The position numbers and the translations under genes were made by a program. Positions 1 to 5,146 of a DNA stretch of 5,565 nucleotides are shown piece by piece. Under the pieces are notes generated by a model. The model had not been told where the DNA came from. It searched no databases and was given only the letters and a program-made list of their open reading frames with translations. This DNA comes from Paraglaciecola arctica (GTDB taxonomy: Bacteria > Pseudomonadota > Gammaproteobacteria > Enterobacterales > Alteromonadaceae), in the NCBI GenBank assembly GCA_003232445.1, contig QIJM01000215.1:1-5565 (forward strand), written 5' to 3'. Every line of letters starts with the position of its first letter. Position 1 is the stretch's first letter.

Positions 1-148
1 AACCTTTCACACCATAAAAAGGGGTGAAACCCTGTACCAAATTTCACAACGTTATGGTGTCTCAATATTGGATTTATTGAAGTGGAATCCAACATTAGTG
101 GTGGATGATATTTCTTTAGGGGCCACAGTGCGGTTATCTGCCAACTAA
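1..148 (+). CDS. C-terminal LysM domain of a cell-wall-binding protein (5' end outside window)
   Basis: Reading from base 2, the last 48 codons encode one LysM repeat and then stop at TAA 146-148. The visible start of the repeat is HTIKRGETLYQISQRYGV, followed by a helix with LLKWNP and a closing LGATVRL strand. This is the normal LysM order: a G-[DE]-T-L-x-x-I loop, a YG turn, an LxxWNP helix and a final G-x-x-[LV]-x-[LV] strand. LysM domains bind the glycan of peptidoglycan, so the protein probably acts in the periplasm or at the cell wall. Proteins ending this way include lytic transglycosylases of the MltD type, amidase activators and peptidases. The catalytic part lies outside the window, so the enzyme class cannot be decided. 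The gene converges on miaE with only two bases between stop codons. Confidence 0.88.
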   Translation, partial: TFHTIKRGETLYQISQRYGVSILDLLKWNPTLVVDDISLGATVRLSAN

Positions 149-165
149 TATTAACTGCAGTTGGC
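140..165. terminator. Inverted repeat spanning two convergent stop codons (possible bidirectional hairpin)
   Basis: GCCAACT at 140-146 and AGTTGGC at 159-165 are perfect reverse complements separated by 12 bases, and they straddle the stop codons of the LysM gene and miaE. A second perfect palindrome, AACTGCAGTT, sits at 153-162 and competes with the larger stem. No T-run follows on either strand, so this is not a canonical intrinsic terminator. Its position between convergent genes is the main support for a role in ending transcription. The bases also encode the C-termini of both proteins, so chance is possible. Confidence 0.3.
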
Positions 166-915
166 GAAAGAGCCGCTATGAAAGCGAAATTCTTGATCAG
201 GTATTTGGATAAGTTCAGCTTCTTTATCCCCAAAAAAACTGATTCTTTGATCAATGCTAGTCAGACTGATTTTGGTCGCCAAGGTTAAATAGTCTTGAAA
301 ATGCCTTGCTTCGCTGCGTAGCAATGACACATAAAATTTCTCTAGCTCATCATCTAAGTATGGGGCTAATTTGGCAAATCGTTCACAAGAACGCGCTTCA
401 ATATAAGCGCCACAAATTAGCGTATCACTGAGTTTGGCGGGTTCATGAGTGCGTACACATTTCATCATGCCCCTGGCATAACGTGACGCGGTAAGATTGT
501 CGTAGGCAATGCCCCTACTTTGCATAATTTCCCAAACCTGCTGAAAATGATGTAACTCTTCTTTAATCAACAGTACCATTTTACTGATCAACTCGTCACC
601 ATGTTCAAAATCAGACTTACTGATCAGTTTTTTTGACAGATGAACGTAATCACTAAAATCACCATTGCCAATTTTACGGTAAACAAAGTCTTCATAAGGC
701 TTTAACCATGCTAGCAAAGCATCACTACTTTGCTGATCTACCGCATAACGGCGTAAAAGTAACATAGCTGTCTGCGCTGCTTTTAACTCACAATTACAGT
801 GATCCAACAACAATATTGGCAGGTTTTCCGGCTTGATAGCCTCGTCAATCCAACTTTGTGGGGTTTGGCATTGGAGGAATGAGTTTATAGGGTAAAGTAG
901 CTCTGTAATATTCAA
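151..915 (-). CDS. miaE: tRNA 2-methylthio-N6-isopentenyladenosine-37 hydroxylase (MiaE)
   Basis: MiaE is a non-haem di-iron monooxygenase. It uses O2 to hydroxylate the isopentenyl group of ms2i6A at position 37, next to the anticodon, giving ms2io6A in tRNAs that read U-starting codons. The 254-residue product is close to the usual family length of about 250-270. It shows the ferritin-like four-helix ligand pattern: Glu43 in HCNCELKAA, an ExxH pair within EELHHF (119-124; probably Glu120 and His123), Glu173 in YIEARSCERF, and Glu202 with His205 in SEARHF. The start is TTG at 915. An in-frame TAA lies ten codons upstream, the first in-frame ATG is at residue 51 beyond the first ligand, and GGAAA sits 7 bases before TTG. 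The Cache-sensor gene lies 43 bases upstream on the same strand with no terminator between, so co-transcription is plausible. The gene looks intact. Assignment to the family is firm; activity is inferred. Confidence 0.95.
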   Translation of the reverse strand: MNITELLYPINSFLQCQTPQSWIDEAIKPENLPILLLDHCNCELKAAQTAMLLLRRYAVDQQSSDALLAWLKPYEDFVYRKIGNGDFSDYVHLSKKLISKSDFEHGDELISKMVLLIKEELHHFQQVWEIMQSRGIAYDNLTASRYARGMMKCVRTHEPAKLSDTLICGAYIEARSCERFAKLAPYLDDELEKFYVSLLRSEARHFQDYLTLATKISLTSIDQRISFFGDKEAELIQIPDQEFRFHSGSFANCS

Positions 916-922
916 GAAAGCG

Positions 923-927
923 TTTCC
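923..927 (-). promoter_or_regulatory. Ribosome binding site for miaE supporting a TTG start
   Basis: On the minus strand GGAAA ends 7 bases before the TTG at 915. It is the only Shine-Dalgarno-like run ahead of the first sense codons. With the in-frame TAA ten codons upstream, it supports TTG rather than a more distant ATG. Confidence 0.5.
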
Positions 928-958
928 AGTGTTGGCTAATTGTTAGGGTGGATTGGTA

Positions 959-1786
959 TTATTTATTCGCCTTAGTGACATTTGCCACCACATACCAGTT
1001 CATACTCGGAATATAGCGGGCACCTAACAACTGACTTCCCGTCTGCTTGACCTTAATAAACTCCGTTGAATTTGGCTGTAACAAGCTATCCACGATATCC
1101 TCAGCAAACATATCTTGTAGGCTTTTAGTGCCTGCAATATTGGCTTCTGCATGTACTTGAATCTTGCCTAAGCTATCGACCAAATAGATGTCGCCATGTT
1201 TGGCGAATATGGAATTGTTTAACATATCCAATACACCATTAAATGAGGTTGCGATGCCCGACAATCCATTACCGTCTGTTTGTTGATAGTTAACATAAAC
1301 ATCAACACGATTTTTGTTTTTGTCGTGGTACACACTGACCAGGTCTGATTTGCCACTTGCCAAATAAGCAAAATACCAAGTGTCGATATCAGGTTGTAAC
1401 ACCCTTAAAAAACCTTCATGGTTCCAATACATGTGAGTATTTTTGTCGGCGAACGAAGCACTAGTGAGTCCGTATTCATTGACTAAAAAGCCAAGTTTGT
1501 CGACTAATATTGAGGTTTTATCCGCCGCTAATCCGTTATCTATCCAATCTTTAATGTGTTTATCATTAGCAATCGTTTTTGCGATCAATTTCATACTTGC
1601 AATGCGCGCATCTATGTTTTGACTGAGGTTCACCAGTGAAAGATTAAATTGCTGCTCAACCAACCGTTCCTCGGCCGCTTTAGCCTGTGTCCAAACATAG
1701 ATGATTAACATCAACAGGCAAGCGATAACGAGTAAACCTGATACTGTTAGTTTATTGACATGTTTCTCTAAAAAGGTATTCGACAT
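959..1786 (-). CDS. Stand-alone membrane-anchored Cache/PDC-type sensor domain protein
   Basis: The 275-residue product has one membrane helix near the N-terminus (about residues 14-33, LTVSGLLVIACLLMLIIYVW) followed by a helical stalk (about 34-75) and a periplasmic domain to the end. The domain resembles the double-Cache (PDC) domains of chemoreceptors and sensor diguanylate cyclases: DIDTWYFAYLASGK (133-146), a DVYVNYQ strand (162-168), GLSGIATSFNGVLDML (174-189), DIYLVDSLGKI (199-209) and a closing NWYVVANV strand (263-270). In such receptors a second helix and a HAMP, kinase, GGDEF or methyl-accepting domain normally follow. Here the protein stops five residues after the last strand. No frameshifted continuation is visible in the 43 bases before miaE. 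It may be a genuine sensor or co-receptor without output, or a fixed truncation. The start ATG has AGAGGA 10 bases upstream. Ligand and partner are unknown. Confidence 0.75.
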   Translation of the reverse strand: MSNTFLEKHVNKLTVSGLLVIACLLMLIIYVWTQAKAAEERLVEQQFNLSLVNLSQNIDARIASMKLIAKTIANDKHIKDWIDNGLAADKTSILVDKLGFLVNEYGLTSASFADKNTHMYWNHEGFLRVLQPDIDTWYFAYLASGKSDLVSVYHDKNKNRVDVYVNYQQTDGNGLSGIATSFNGVLDMLNNSIFAKHGDIYLVDSLGKIQVHAEANIAGTKSLQDMFAEDIVDSLLQPNSTEFIKVKQTGSQLLGARYIPSMNWYVVANVTKANK

Positions 1787-1832
1787 TAATAACTTATCCT
1801 CTATGTTGACGTTAAAAAGTCTTGACCATTAG

Positions 1833-1838
1833 ATTATA
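1833..1838 (-). promoter_or_regulatory. Possible -10 element for the Cache-sensor gene
   Basis: On the minus strand an exact TATAAT lies about 47 bases before the ATG at 1786. The 16-18-base offset upstream gives only AAGCAT-like hexamers, so the -35 is poor and an activator or another promoter may be needed. The surrounding octamer ATTATAAT is self-complementary, so the same match exists on the plus strand, where no gene follows. Confidence 0.25.
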
Positions 1839-1902
1839 ATATTTTCTTGTATGAGATGCTTGATTAGAGTTGATCATTTTTCAATTGAGCCAAGCTAAGC
1901 GT

Positions 1903-1943
1903 CTCGACATAAACCATGGGGATTGAAAGTAGTTTATGTCGAG
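1903..1943. repeat. 12-bp perfect inverted repeat with 17-base spacer
   Basis: CTCGACATAAAC at 1903-1914 and GTTTATGTCGAG at 1932-1943 are exact reverse complements, with 17 unpaired bases between. The stem starts about 20 bases after the stop of the spermidine-synthase-like gene, so in that minus-strand transcript it could form a 3' hairpin. No T-run follows on either strand, so a standard intrinsic terminator is unlikely. Other readings are a 3'-end stabilising stem, a dimeric repressor site upstream of the Cache-sensor gene, or one copy of a dispersed palindromic repeat. Confidence 0.6.
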
Positions 1944-1963
1944 TCAATTATATACTAGGAAAA

Positions 1964-2641
1964 CTAAGGTTTACGCCCCAGAAAAATAGTATGCCGACTG
2001 CCCTTTCCAGGACGCGCTCGCACAATGCGCGTATCAGCTTTAAATCCGGCCTTCTTTAGGCGTACCGTAAACAGATGATCAGGACCAGCAGACCATATGG
2101 CCAACATGCCCTTGGGTCGAAGTGTTTTGTATATATCTTCCAAACCCTGCGACGAATAAATACTGTTATTGTCTTTTTGAGTCAGTCCCTCGGGGCCATT
2201 ATCCACATCCAGTAAAATAGCATCGAAAGTGGGTTGTCTAATTTTCAATAGCTCTCTTACATCACCAACATGTACTTTTGTACGAGGATCTTGAAGCGGA
2301 TTTTTAGCGCAGTTACCTAGTGGCCCCTGATTCCAAACAACCACTTCAGGAATGAGTTCTGCAACGGTAACTTGGGAGCTTGCACGCACCATTTTTAGCG
2401 CTGCGGCCAGTGTATATCCCATACCTAAGCCACCCACTAATACCTGCGCATTGTCCGTTGATTTAAGATAAACACAACCCAATTCGGCAAGCATTTTTTC
2501 TGAGTTGAACAAGCGACTATTCATTAGTTCACCGCGTATACCCGATAAACGAATAGAGAATTCATCTCCTCGTTGAGAAAACTTTAATTCGCCACCATTG
2601 TTGGGAATTTGTGCGGTTCCAAGTGGGATCCATGGGATCAT
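1964..2641 (-). CDS. Spermidine-synthase-like protein (small aminopropyltransferase/methyltransferase fold)
   Basis: The 225-residue product has a Rossmann-type core like that of spermidine synthase and class I methyltransferases. VLVGGLGMGYTL (67-78) is the glycine-rich loop for the decarboxylated-SAM or SAM adenosine; AELIPEVVVWNQG (94-106) has the acidic residue at the end of strand 2 (Glu95); GDVREL (126-131) should contact adenine; FDAILLDVDNGPEGL (139-153) sits where spermidine synthases carry the catalytic aspartate motif. The N-terminus is only a short strand region ending in MNSRLFNSEKMLAELG (40-55). True SpeE proteins are nearer 280 residues and have a fuller N-terminal beta domain. 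The DVDNGP sequence differs from the usual D-x-[ST]-D-P. Homologues are commonly labelled spermidine synthase, but neither product nor methyl versus aminopropyl donor can be told from sequence. No speD/speE partner is nearby. The ATG has AGG 7 bases upstream. Confidence 0.75.
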   Translation of the reverse strand: MIPWIPLGTAQIPNNGGELKFSQRGDEFSIRLSGIRGELMNSRLFNSEKMLAELGCVYLKSTDNAQVLVGGLGMGYTLAAALKMVRASSQVTVAELIPEVVVWNQGPLGNCAKNPLQDPRTKVHVGDVRELLKIRQPTFDAILLDVDNGPEGLTQKDNNSIYSSQGLEDIYKTLRPKGMLAIWSAGPDHLFTVRLKKAGFKADTRIVRARPGKGSRHTIFLGRKP

Positions 2642-2702
2642 AATACTGCCTAATGAATATGTGTCTAAATAGAATTTTAGTCGCGCACTTTAACATAATT
2701 GA

Positions 2703-2765
2703 CACATTATTAGCGCCTTGGCTGTATATTTCCAAGATATTACCAAAAGGGTCTTCTACGTAAAA
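2703..2765 (-). pseudogene. C-terminal remnant of a glyoxalase/VOC-family gene
   Basis: Minus-strand codons from 2765 down to 2703 read FYVEDPFGNILEIYSQG and then ANNV. The first part matches the signature last strands of vicinal-oxygen-chelate (glyoxalase/bleomycin-resistance/dioxygenase) proteins, F-Y-x-x-D-P-x-G-N-x-[LI]-E-[LI]-Y, where the Glu is usually a metal ligand. An in-frame TAG at 2766-2768 immediately precedes it. No start codon or recognisable remainder of the domain is present before the DUF2306 stop at 2831. The frame then runs without its own stop into the start of the spermidine-synthase-like gene in another frame. It is best explained as the tail left when an older VOC gene was deleted. 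The call rests on about 17 residues, but the motif is specific. Confidence 0.55.
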
Positions 2766-2830
2766 CTAAACTGATTAAACCAGCTGAGTTAATACCTTTA
2801 TTGCATACTGACACAGTATTAATGAACCAC

Positions 2831-3676
2831 TCAAAGTACCGAGGAAATGCGGGGTATCCACATCATCATGATAGCAGCCACTACACCTATTAATGTAATT
2901 AGAGTACCTATTACAATCAACGCAGATACAGCCCAAGTTCTCAACGCCTGTTTTTGACGTTTTGCCCAAAACACACACTCCGCAATGACCATTGGAATAC
3001 CGTAACAAGCAAATGATAAAAAGATATCCATTGGGCCGTCTATATTGGACGAATTGCCATTTGGCCCCTGATTAGCAACATACCAAGCCATTAAATATAA
3101 TCTAAAAAACCACACACCGTTGACGAGTATAAAGGCATGAATTGCCCAACGCATATGAGTATCGAATTGTTTGACCCTTGCATAGCGCCAAGCGAAAACC
3201 ACGGCAATGATAATTAAAATACCGTTTAAGGTAAAGCCCAAAGAACCCACATCACTTAGACGTGCGTCACGTACCCAAGTTAAATAAAGTCCAGATAATG
3301 CCCCCATTAAACCTAAGCTCAAAAACATTCTGCCGTTCCAACGATGCAAAGCAGGATATTTTCTACGCACAAATGGCAACAATTGAATGATGCCCCCAAC
3401 ACTTAGTAACGCAGCAGGTATAACGTGAAAAAATAACGCAGCGTTGCCAAAGGTATCGCCTTTGACATAGCCGATTATAGGTTGGCTCAAATTAACCAGC
3501 TCTGGATTGCCCGATACGATTGGGAATACGTACAAGACAAACACATAGGTGGCAAAAAACCACTGGCCAATTAGGGCAATGGCCACCCAAGTACTCACAC
3601 TCAGATGCAGAAATTGGTTGGCGCGTTTTGTCGGGTCAAAAGGAACTGCCTTAGCGGTAGTTGCTGCACTTATCAT
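2831..3676 (-). CDS. DUF2306-family multipass membrane protein
   Basis: The 281-residue product is almost wholly membrane-embedded, with about seven hydrophobic segments near residues 28-53, 78-103, 117-134, 145-164, 178-199, 217-238 and 247-273. Conserved-looking polar positions are characteristic of DUF2306 proteins: His84 in FFHVIPAAL, LHRWNGRMF (110-118) after the second helix, and FDTHMRWAIHAF (171-182), which gives His174, Arg176, Trp177 and His180. Paired histidines and RW motifs in helices could bind haem or a metal, but that is speculation; the family function is unknown. Start ATG has AGGA 6 bases upstream. The gene is divergent from the membrane AraC gene with a palindrome between, which suggests that regulator may control it. 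It appears complete, and no downstream gene is close enough to form an obvious operon. Confidence 0.85.
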   Translation of the reverse strand: MISAATTAKAVPFDPTKRANQFLHLSVSTWVAIALIGQWFFATYVFVLYVFPIVSGNPELVNLSQPIIGYVKGDTFGNAALFFHVIPAALLSVGGIIQLLPFVRRKYPALHRWNGRMFLSLGLMGALSGLYLTWVRDARLSDVGSLGFTLNGILIIIAVVFAWRYARVKQFDTHMRWAIHAFILVNGVWFFRLYLMAWYVANQGPNGNSSNIDGPMDIFLSFACYGIPMVIAECVFWAKRQKQALRTWAVSALIVIGTLITLIGVVAAIMMMWIPRISSVL

Positions 3677-3696
3677 TAGTTTTCCTGTGAGGTTAG

Positions 3697-3725
3697 ATAA
3701 CAGGCATTAACAATGGGCATTGCAA
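3697..3725 (-). promoter_or_regulatory. Candidate promoter for the DUF2306 gene
   Basis: On the minus strand TTGCAA (3725-3720) and TGTTAT (3702-3697) are separated by exactly 17 bases; each matches the sigma-70 hexamer at four of six positions. The expected start near 3690 leaves a leader of only about 14 bases, just enough for the AGGA site. The spacer also holds two direct GGCATT copies on the plus strand (3703-3708 and 3716-3721, 13 bases apart; the second overlaps the -35). The palindrome at 3738-3758 lies just upstream of the -35, where an activator would sit. Confidence 0.3.
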
Positions 3726-3737
3726 GGAAGTGAGTCG

Positions 3738-3758
3738 CGCCGAATTTTAAATTCGGCG
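3738..3758. promoter_or_regulatory. Palindromic operator candidate between divergent genes
   Basis: CGCCGAATTT (3738-3747) and AAATTCGGCG (3749-3758) are perfect reverse complements around one central T. GC-rich outer arms with an AT core and a 1-base centre suit a site for a dimeric DNA-binding protein better than an RNA hairpin, and no T-run follows. It lies 62 bases before the DUF2306 start and 94 bases before the AraC-family start, so it could serve either or both promoters. AraC-family proteins more often bind direct repeats, so the binder might be another regulator. Confidence 0.6.
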
Positions 3759-3838
3759 TATAGAAATACAGAAATATTGAGAAACACTTCTTCTTTTTCT
3801 ATTAACCAAACACGGGCTAATATGGTATTACGTTATTT

Positions 3839-3844
3839 AAGAGA
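3839..3844 (+). promoter_or_regulatory. Ribosome binding site for the AraC-family gene supporting a TTG start
   Basis: AAGAGA lies 8 bases before TTG 3853. An in-frame TAA at 3838-3840 rules out any longer reading frame. The first in-frame ATG is codon 43, which would delete the first membrane helix. A nearer ATG at 3845 is in another frame and only opens a 14-codon overlapping frame ending at 3889. Confidence 0.55.
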
Positions 3845-3852
3845 ATGTTGCC

Positions 3853-4962
3853 TTGGAATTGTTATCTATCCATAGCGCTTTGTTGTTAGTTAGTTTACTC
3901 ATATTGTTGCTGCAGCTATTTGTTCGTCAAAAACGCACAATTCATATTGTATTCGCTATTTTTTGTGGCTCGATTGCCATGTTCGCAGCCAGACAACTTG
4001 GCGATGAGCAAATGGCTGCATATCGGTTCATAGTCGGCATGGGAGCATGCGCAACCTGTAATGGTTTTTGGCTTGTTGCACGGGCATTATTTCGAGAAAC
4101 AAACCCGATTTCTGGGAAACACATTCTTGCAGCAGGTGGTTTGGGCTTGCTGCTTATTGCAGGTCAAGGTCTTGGATTGGCACAGAGTATGGCTCTAGGT
4201 GAGATAGCAGCTCTGCAACAAGGTCGAGTTGCACTATATGAGATAATAAACTTATTTTCCTCTTGTATGTTAGTTCTAGGAGCATGGGAAGGATGTAGAG
4301 GATTATCCAAAGCACAAGGACAGCAGCTTTGGCAACGTCTACTCTTTCTATCCAGCTATTGCTCAGCTGTGCTCGTTTGTACCGTTTTAGTGAAATTTGC
4401 TGGGTCGCCCGATGCTATTGCCGAACTAGGTAAAGTACTCTCAACAATTTGCGCCATTCAAATAATAATAGTGACTCAAGTCCTTATTTATTGGCGTTTT
4501 CACCGGAAACCTACATGTGCCAAATACATTGCACCAAGTTACCTCGATGAAATCATACCCACAAAGACGGTTTGTATTGAGAAAATAAACGTCATTGACA
4601 ATGAAGGTGAGCAGGCTTTAGCCAAACAAATACAGCAAGTGTTAGAGCAGCAAAACATGTACTTGCAGACAAATTTAAAAGTGGCTGACCTTGCGCGCCA
4701 CATGAGTGTATCGGAATACCGTATAAGCCGAATTTTTCGCCACCATTTTAATGCGCGAAACTTCAACCAATTTATTAACGAAATGCGTATCGAACATGCA
4801 AGGATCCTATTGAAGGATCCACAAAATGCTCAATGGCCAATATTAGTAGTAGGACTGGAGAGCGGCTTTGCATCGGTAGGGCCTTTTACCCGTGCTTTTA
4901 AATCGATTTGTGATATGACCCCAAACCAATACCGACAGTTTCATCAATCACTTCACCGATAA
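3853..4962 (+). CDS. Membrane-embedded AraC-family transcriptional regulator
   Basis: The 369-residue product joins an integral membrane N-terminal half to a C-terminal AraC/XylS DNA-binding domain. About seven hydrophobic segments lie near residues 5-24, 30-47, 58-80, 91-112, 128-146, 161-182 and 192-214; an odd number would put the N-terminus outside and the DNA-binding domain inside. A linker (about 215-255) leads to the two helix-turn-helix units. The first is LKVADLARHMSVSEYRISRIF (275-295). The second is WPILVVGLESGFASVGPFTRAFK (328-350), followed by the family signature TPNQYR (356-361). Such proteins are thought to sense a membrane or external signal and act on DNA from the membrane. 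The gene is divergent from the DUF2306 gene, its likeliest target, and starts with TTG. The following Yip1 gene is 184 bases away and appears to have its own regulatory region. The DNA-binding assignment is strong; signal and targets are unknown. Confidence 0.9.
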   Translation: MELLSIHSALLLVSLLILLLQLFVRQKRTIHIVFAIFCGSIAMFAARQLGDEQMAAYRFIVGMGACATCNGFWLVARALFRETNPISGKHILAAGGLGLLLIAGQGLGLAQSMALGEIAALQQGRVALYEIINLFSSCMLVLGAWEGCRGLSKAQGQQLWQRLLFLSSYCSAVLVCTVLVKFAGSPDAIAELGKVLSTICAIQIIIVTQVLIYWRFHRKPTCAKYIAPSYLDEIIPTKTVCIEKINVIDNEGEQALAKQIQQVLEQQNMYLQTNLKVADLARHMSVSEYRISRIFRHHFNARNFNQFINEMRIEHARILLKDPQNAQWPILVVGLESGFASVGPFTRAFKSICDMTPNQYRQFHQSLHR

Positions 4963-5002
4963 ATATTATTTAACCATACGATCCAACACGACAAGTTAAC
5001 CT

Positions 5003-5016
5003 TTGATAAAGATCAA
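5003..5016. promoter_or_regulatory. FNR/CRP-family binding site (TTGAT-N4-ATCAA)
   Basis: TTGAT (5003-5007), AAAG, ATCAA (5012-5016) is an exact match to the FNR-type consensus TTGAT-N4-ATCAA used by FNR, ANR and EtrA regulators. It lies 131 bases before the Yip1-family start and 41 after the AraC-family stop, which points to the Yip1 gene as target. Downstream are TTGACA (5027-5032) and TTGACG (5045-5050) as possible -35 hexamers. The second pairs with GACAAT (5068-5073) at 17 bases, which would put the box near -70, a typical class I activator position. CRP-type proteins can also use similar sites. Confidence 0.6.
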
Positions 5017-5044
5017 TAAGCTTACATTGACACAGATAAAAAGG

Positions 5045-5073
5045 TTGACGCTTTGAGTCTACTCACCGACAAT
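5045..5073 (+). promoter_or_regulatory. Candidate promoter for the Yip1-family gene
   Basis: TTGACG (5045-5050) and GACAAT (5068-5073) are 17 bases apart and match the sigma-70 hexamers at five and four of six positions. The predicted start near 5080 leaves a leader of about 65 bases. A perfect TTGACA at 5027-5032 has no good -10 at the right distance, so it was not chosen. Confidence 0.3.
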
Positions 5074-5075
5074 AA

Positions 5076-5107
5076 TTGTTAATGATATGTTTATTTTTAA
5101 TTAACAA
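5076..5107 (+). repeat. 8-bp inverted repeat in the Yip1-gene leader
   Basis: TTGTTAAT (5076-5083) and ATTAACAA (5100-5107) are perfect reverse complements separated by 16 AT-rich bases. The stem would be weak as RNA and may be incidental in such AT-rich DNA; a DNA-binding site is the alternative. Confidence 0.35.
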
Positions 5108-5146
5108 AACGTATTGGCTTTTCAACAACATAAGAGACCGAGTTGT

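Noticed and set aside
916..961. Frameshifted continuation of the Cache sensor into a second helix or HAMP domain
   Set aside because: All three minus-strand frames across the 43 bases lack a hydrophobic run, and miaE begins at once.
1806..1840. Plus-strand TTGACG, TTGACC and TATAAT as a promoter
   Set aside because: The two -35-like hexamers are 23 and 7 bases from TATAAT, both outside the working range, and no plus-strand gene follows.
1870..1888. TTGAT...TTCAA near 1870 as a second FNR-type box
   Set aside because: The half-sites are one base too far apart and the second is imperfect; it does not fit TTGAT-N4-ATCAA.
2775..3008. 77-codon minus-strand open frame inside and after the 3' end of the DUF2306 gene
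   Set aside because: It overlaps a strongly supported membrane-protein gene in another frame, resembles no family, and is rich in Cys and Tyr as expected from a shadow frame.
3942..4124. 60-codon minus-strand open frame opposite the AraC-family gene
   Set aside because: It lies wholly antisense to the membrane part of the regulator and has no recognisable domain.
4539..4766. 75-codon minus-strand open frame opposite the AraC DNA-binding region
   Set aside because: Antisense shadow of a conserved helix-turn-helix region, with no protein-family resemblance.
4799..4820. Direct repeat AAGGATCC twice in the AraC-family gene
   Set aside because: It falls in ordinary coding sequence for the linker between the two helix-turn-helix units and shows no sign of duplication at the protein level.
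4960..4972. TAAATA-T-TATTTA palindrome at the AraC-family stop codon as a terminator
   Set aside because: All A/T, six pairs and a one-base loop, with no following T-run; it cannot form a stable terminator stem.
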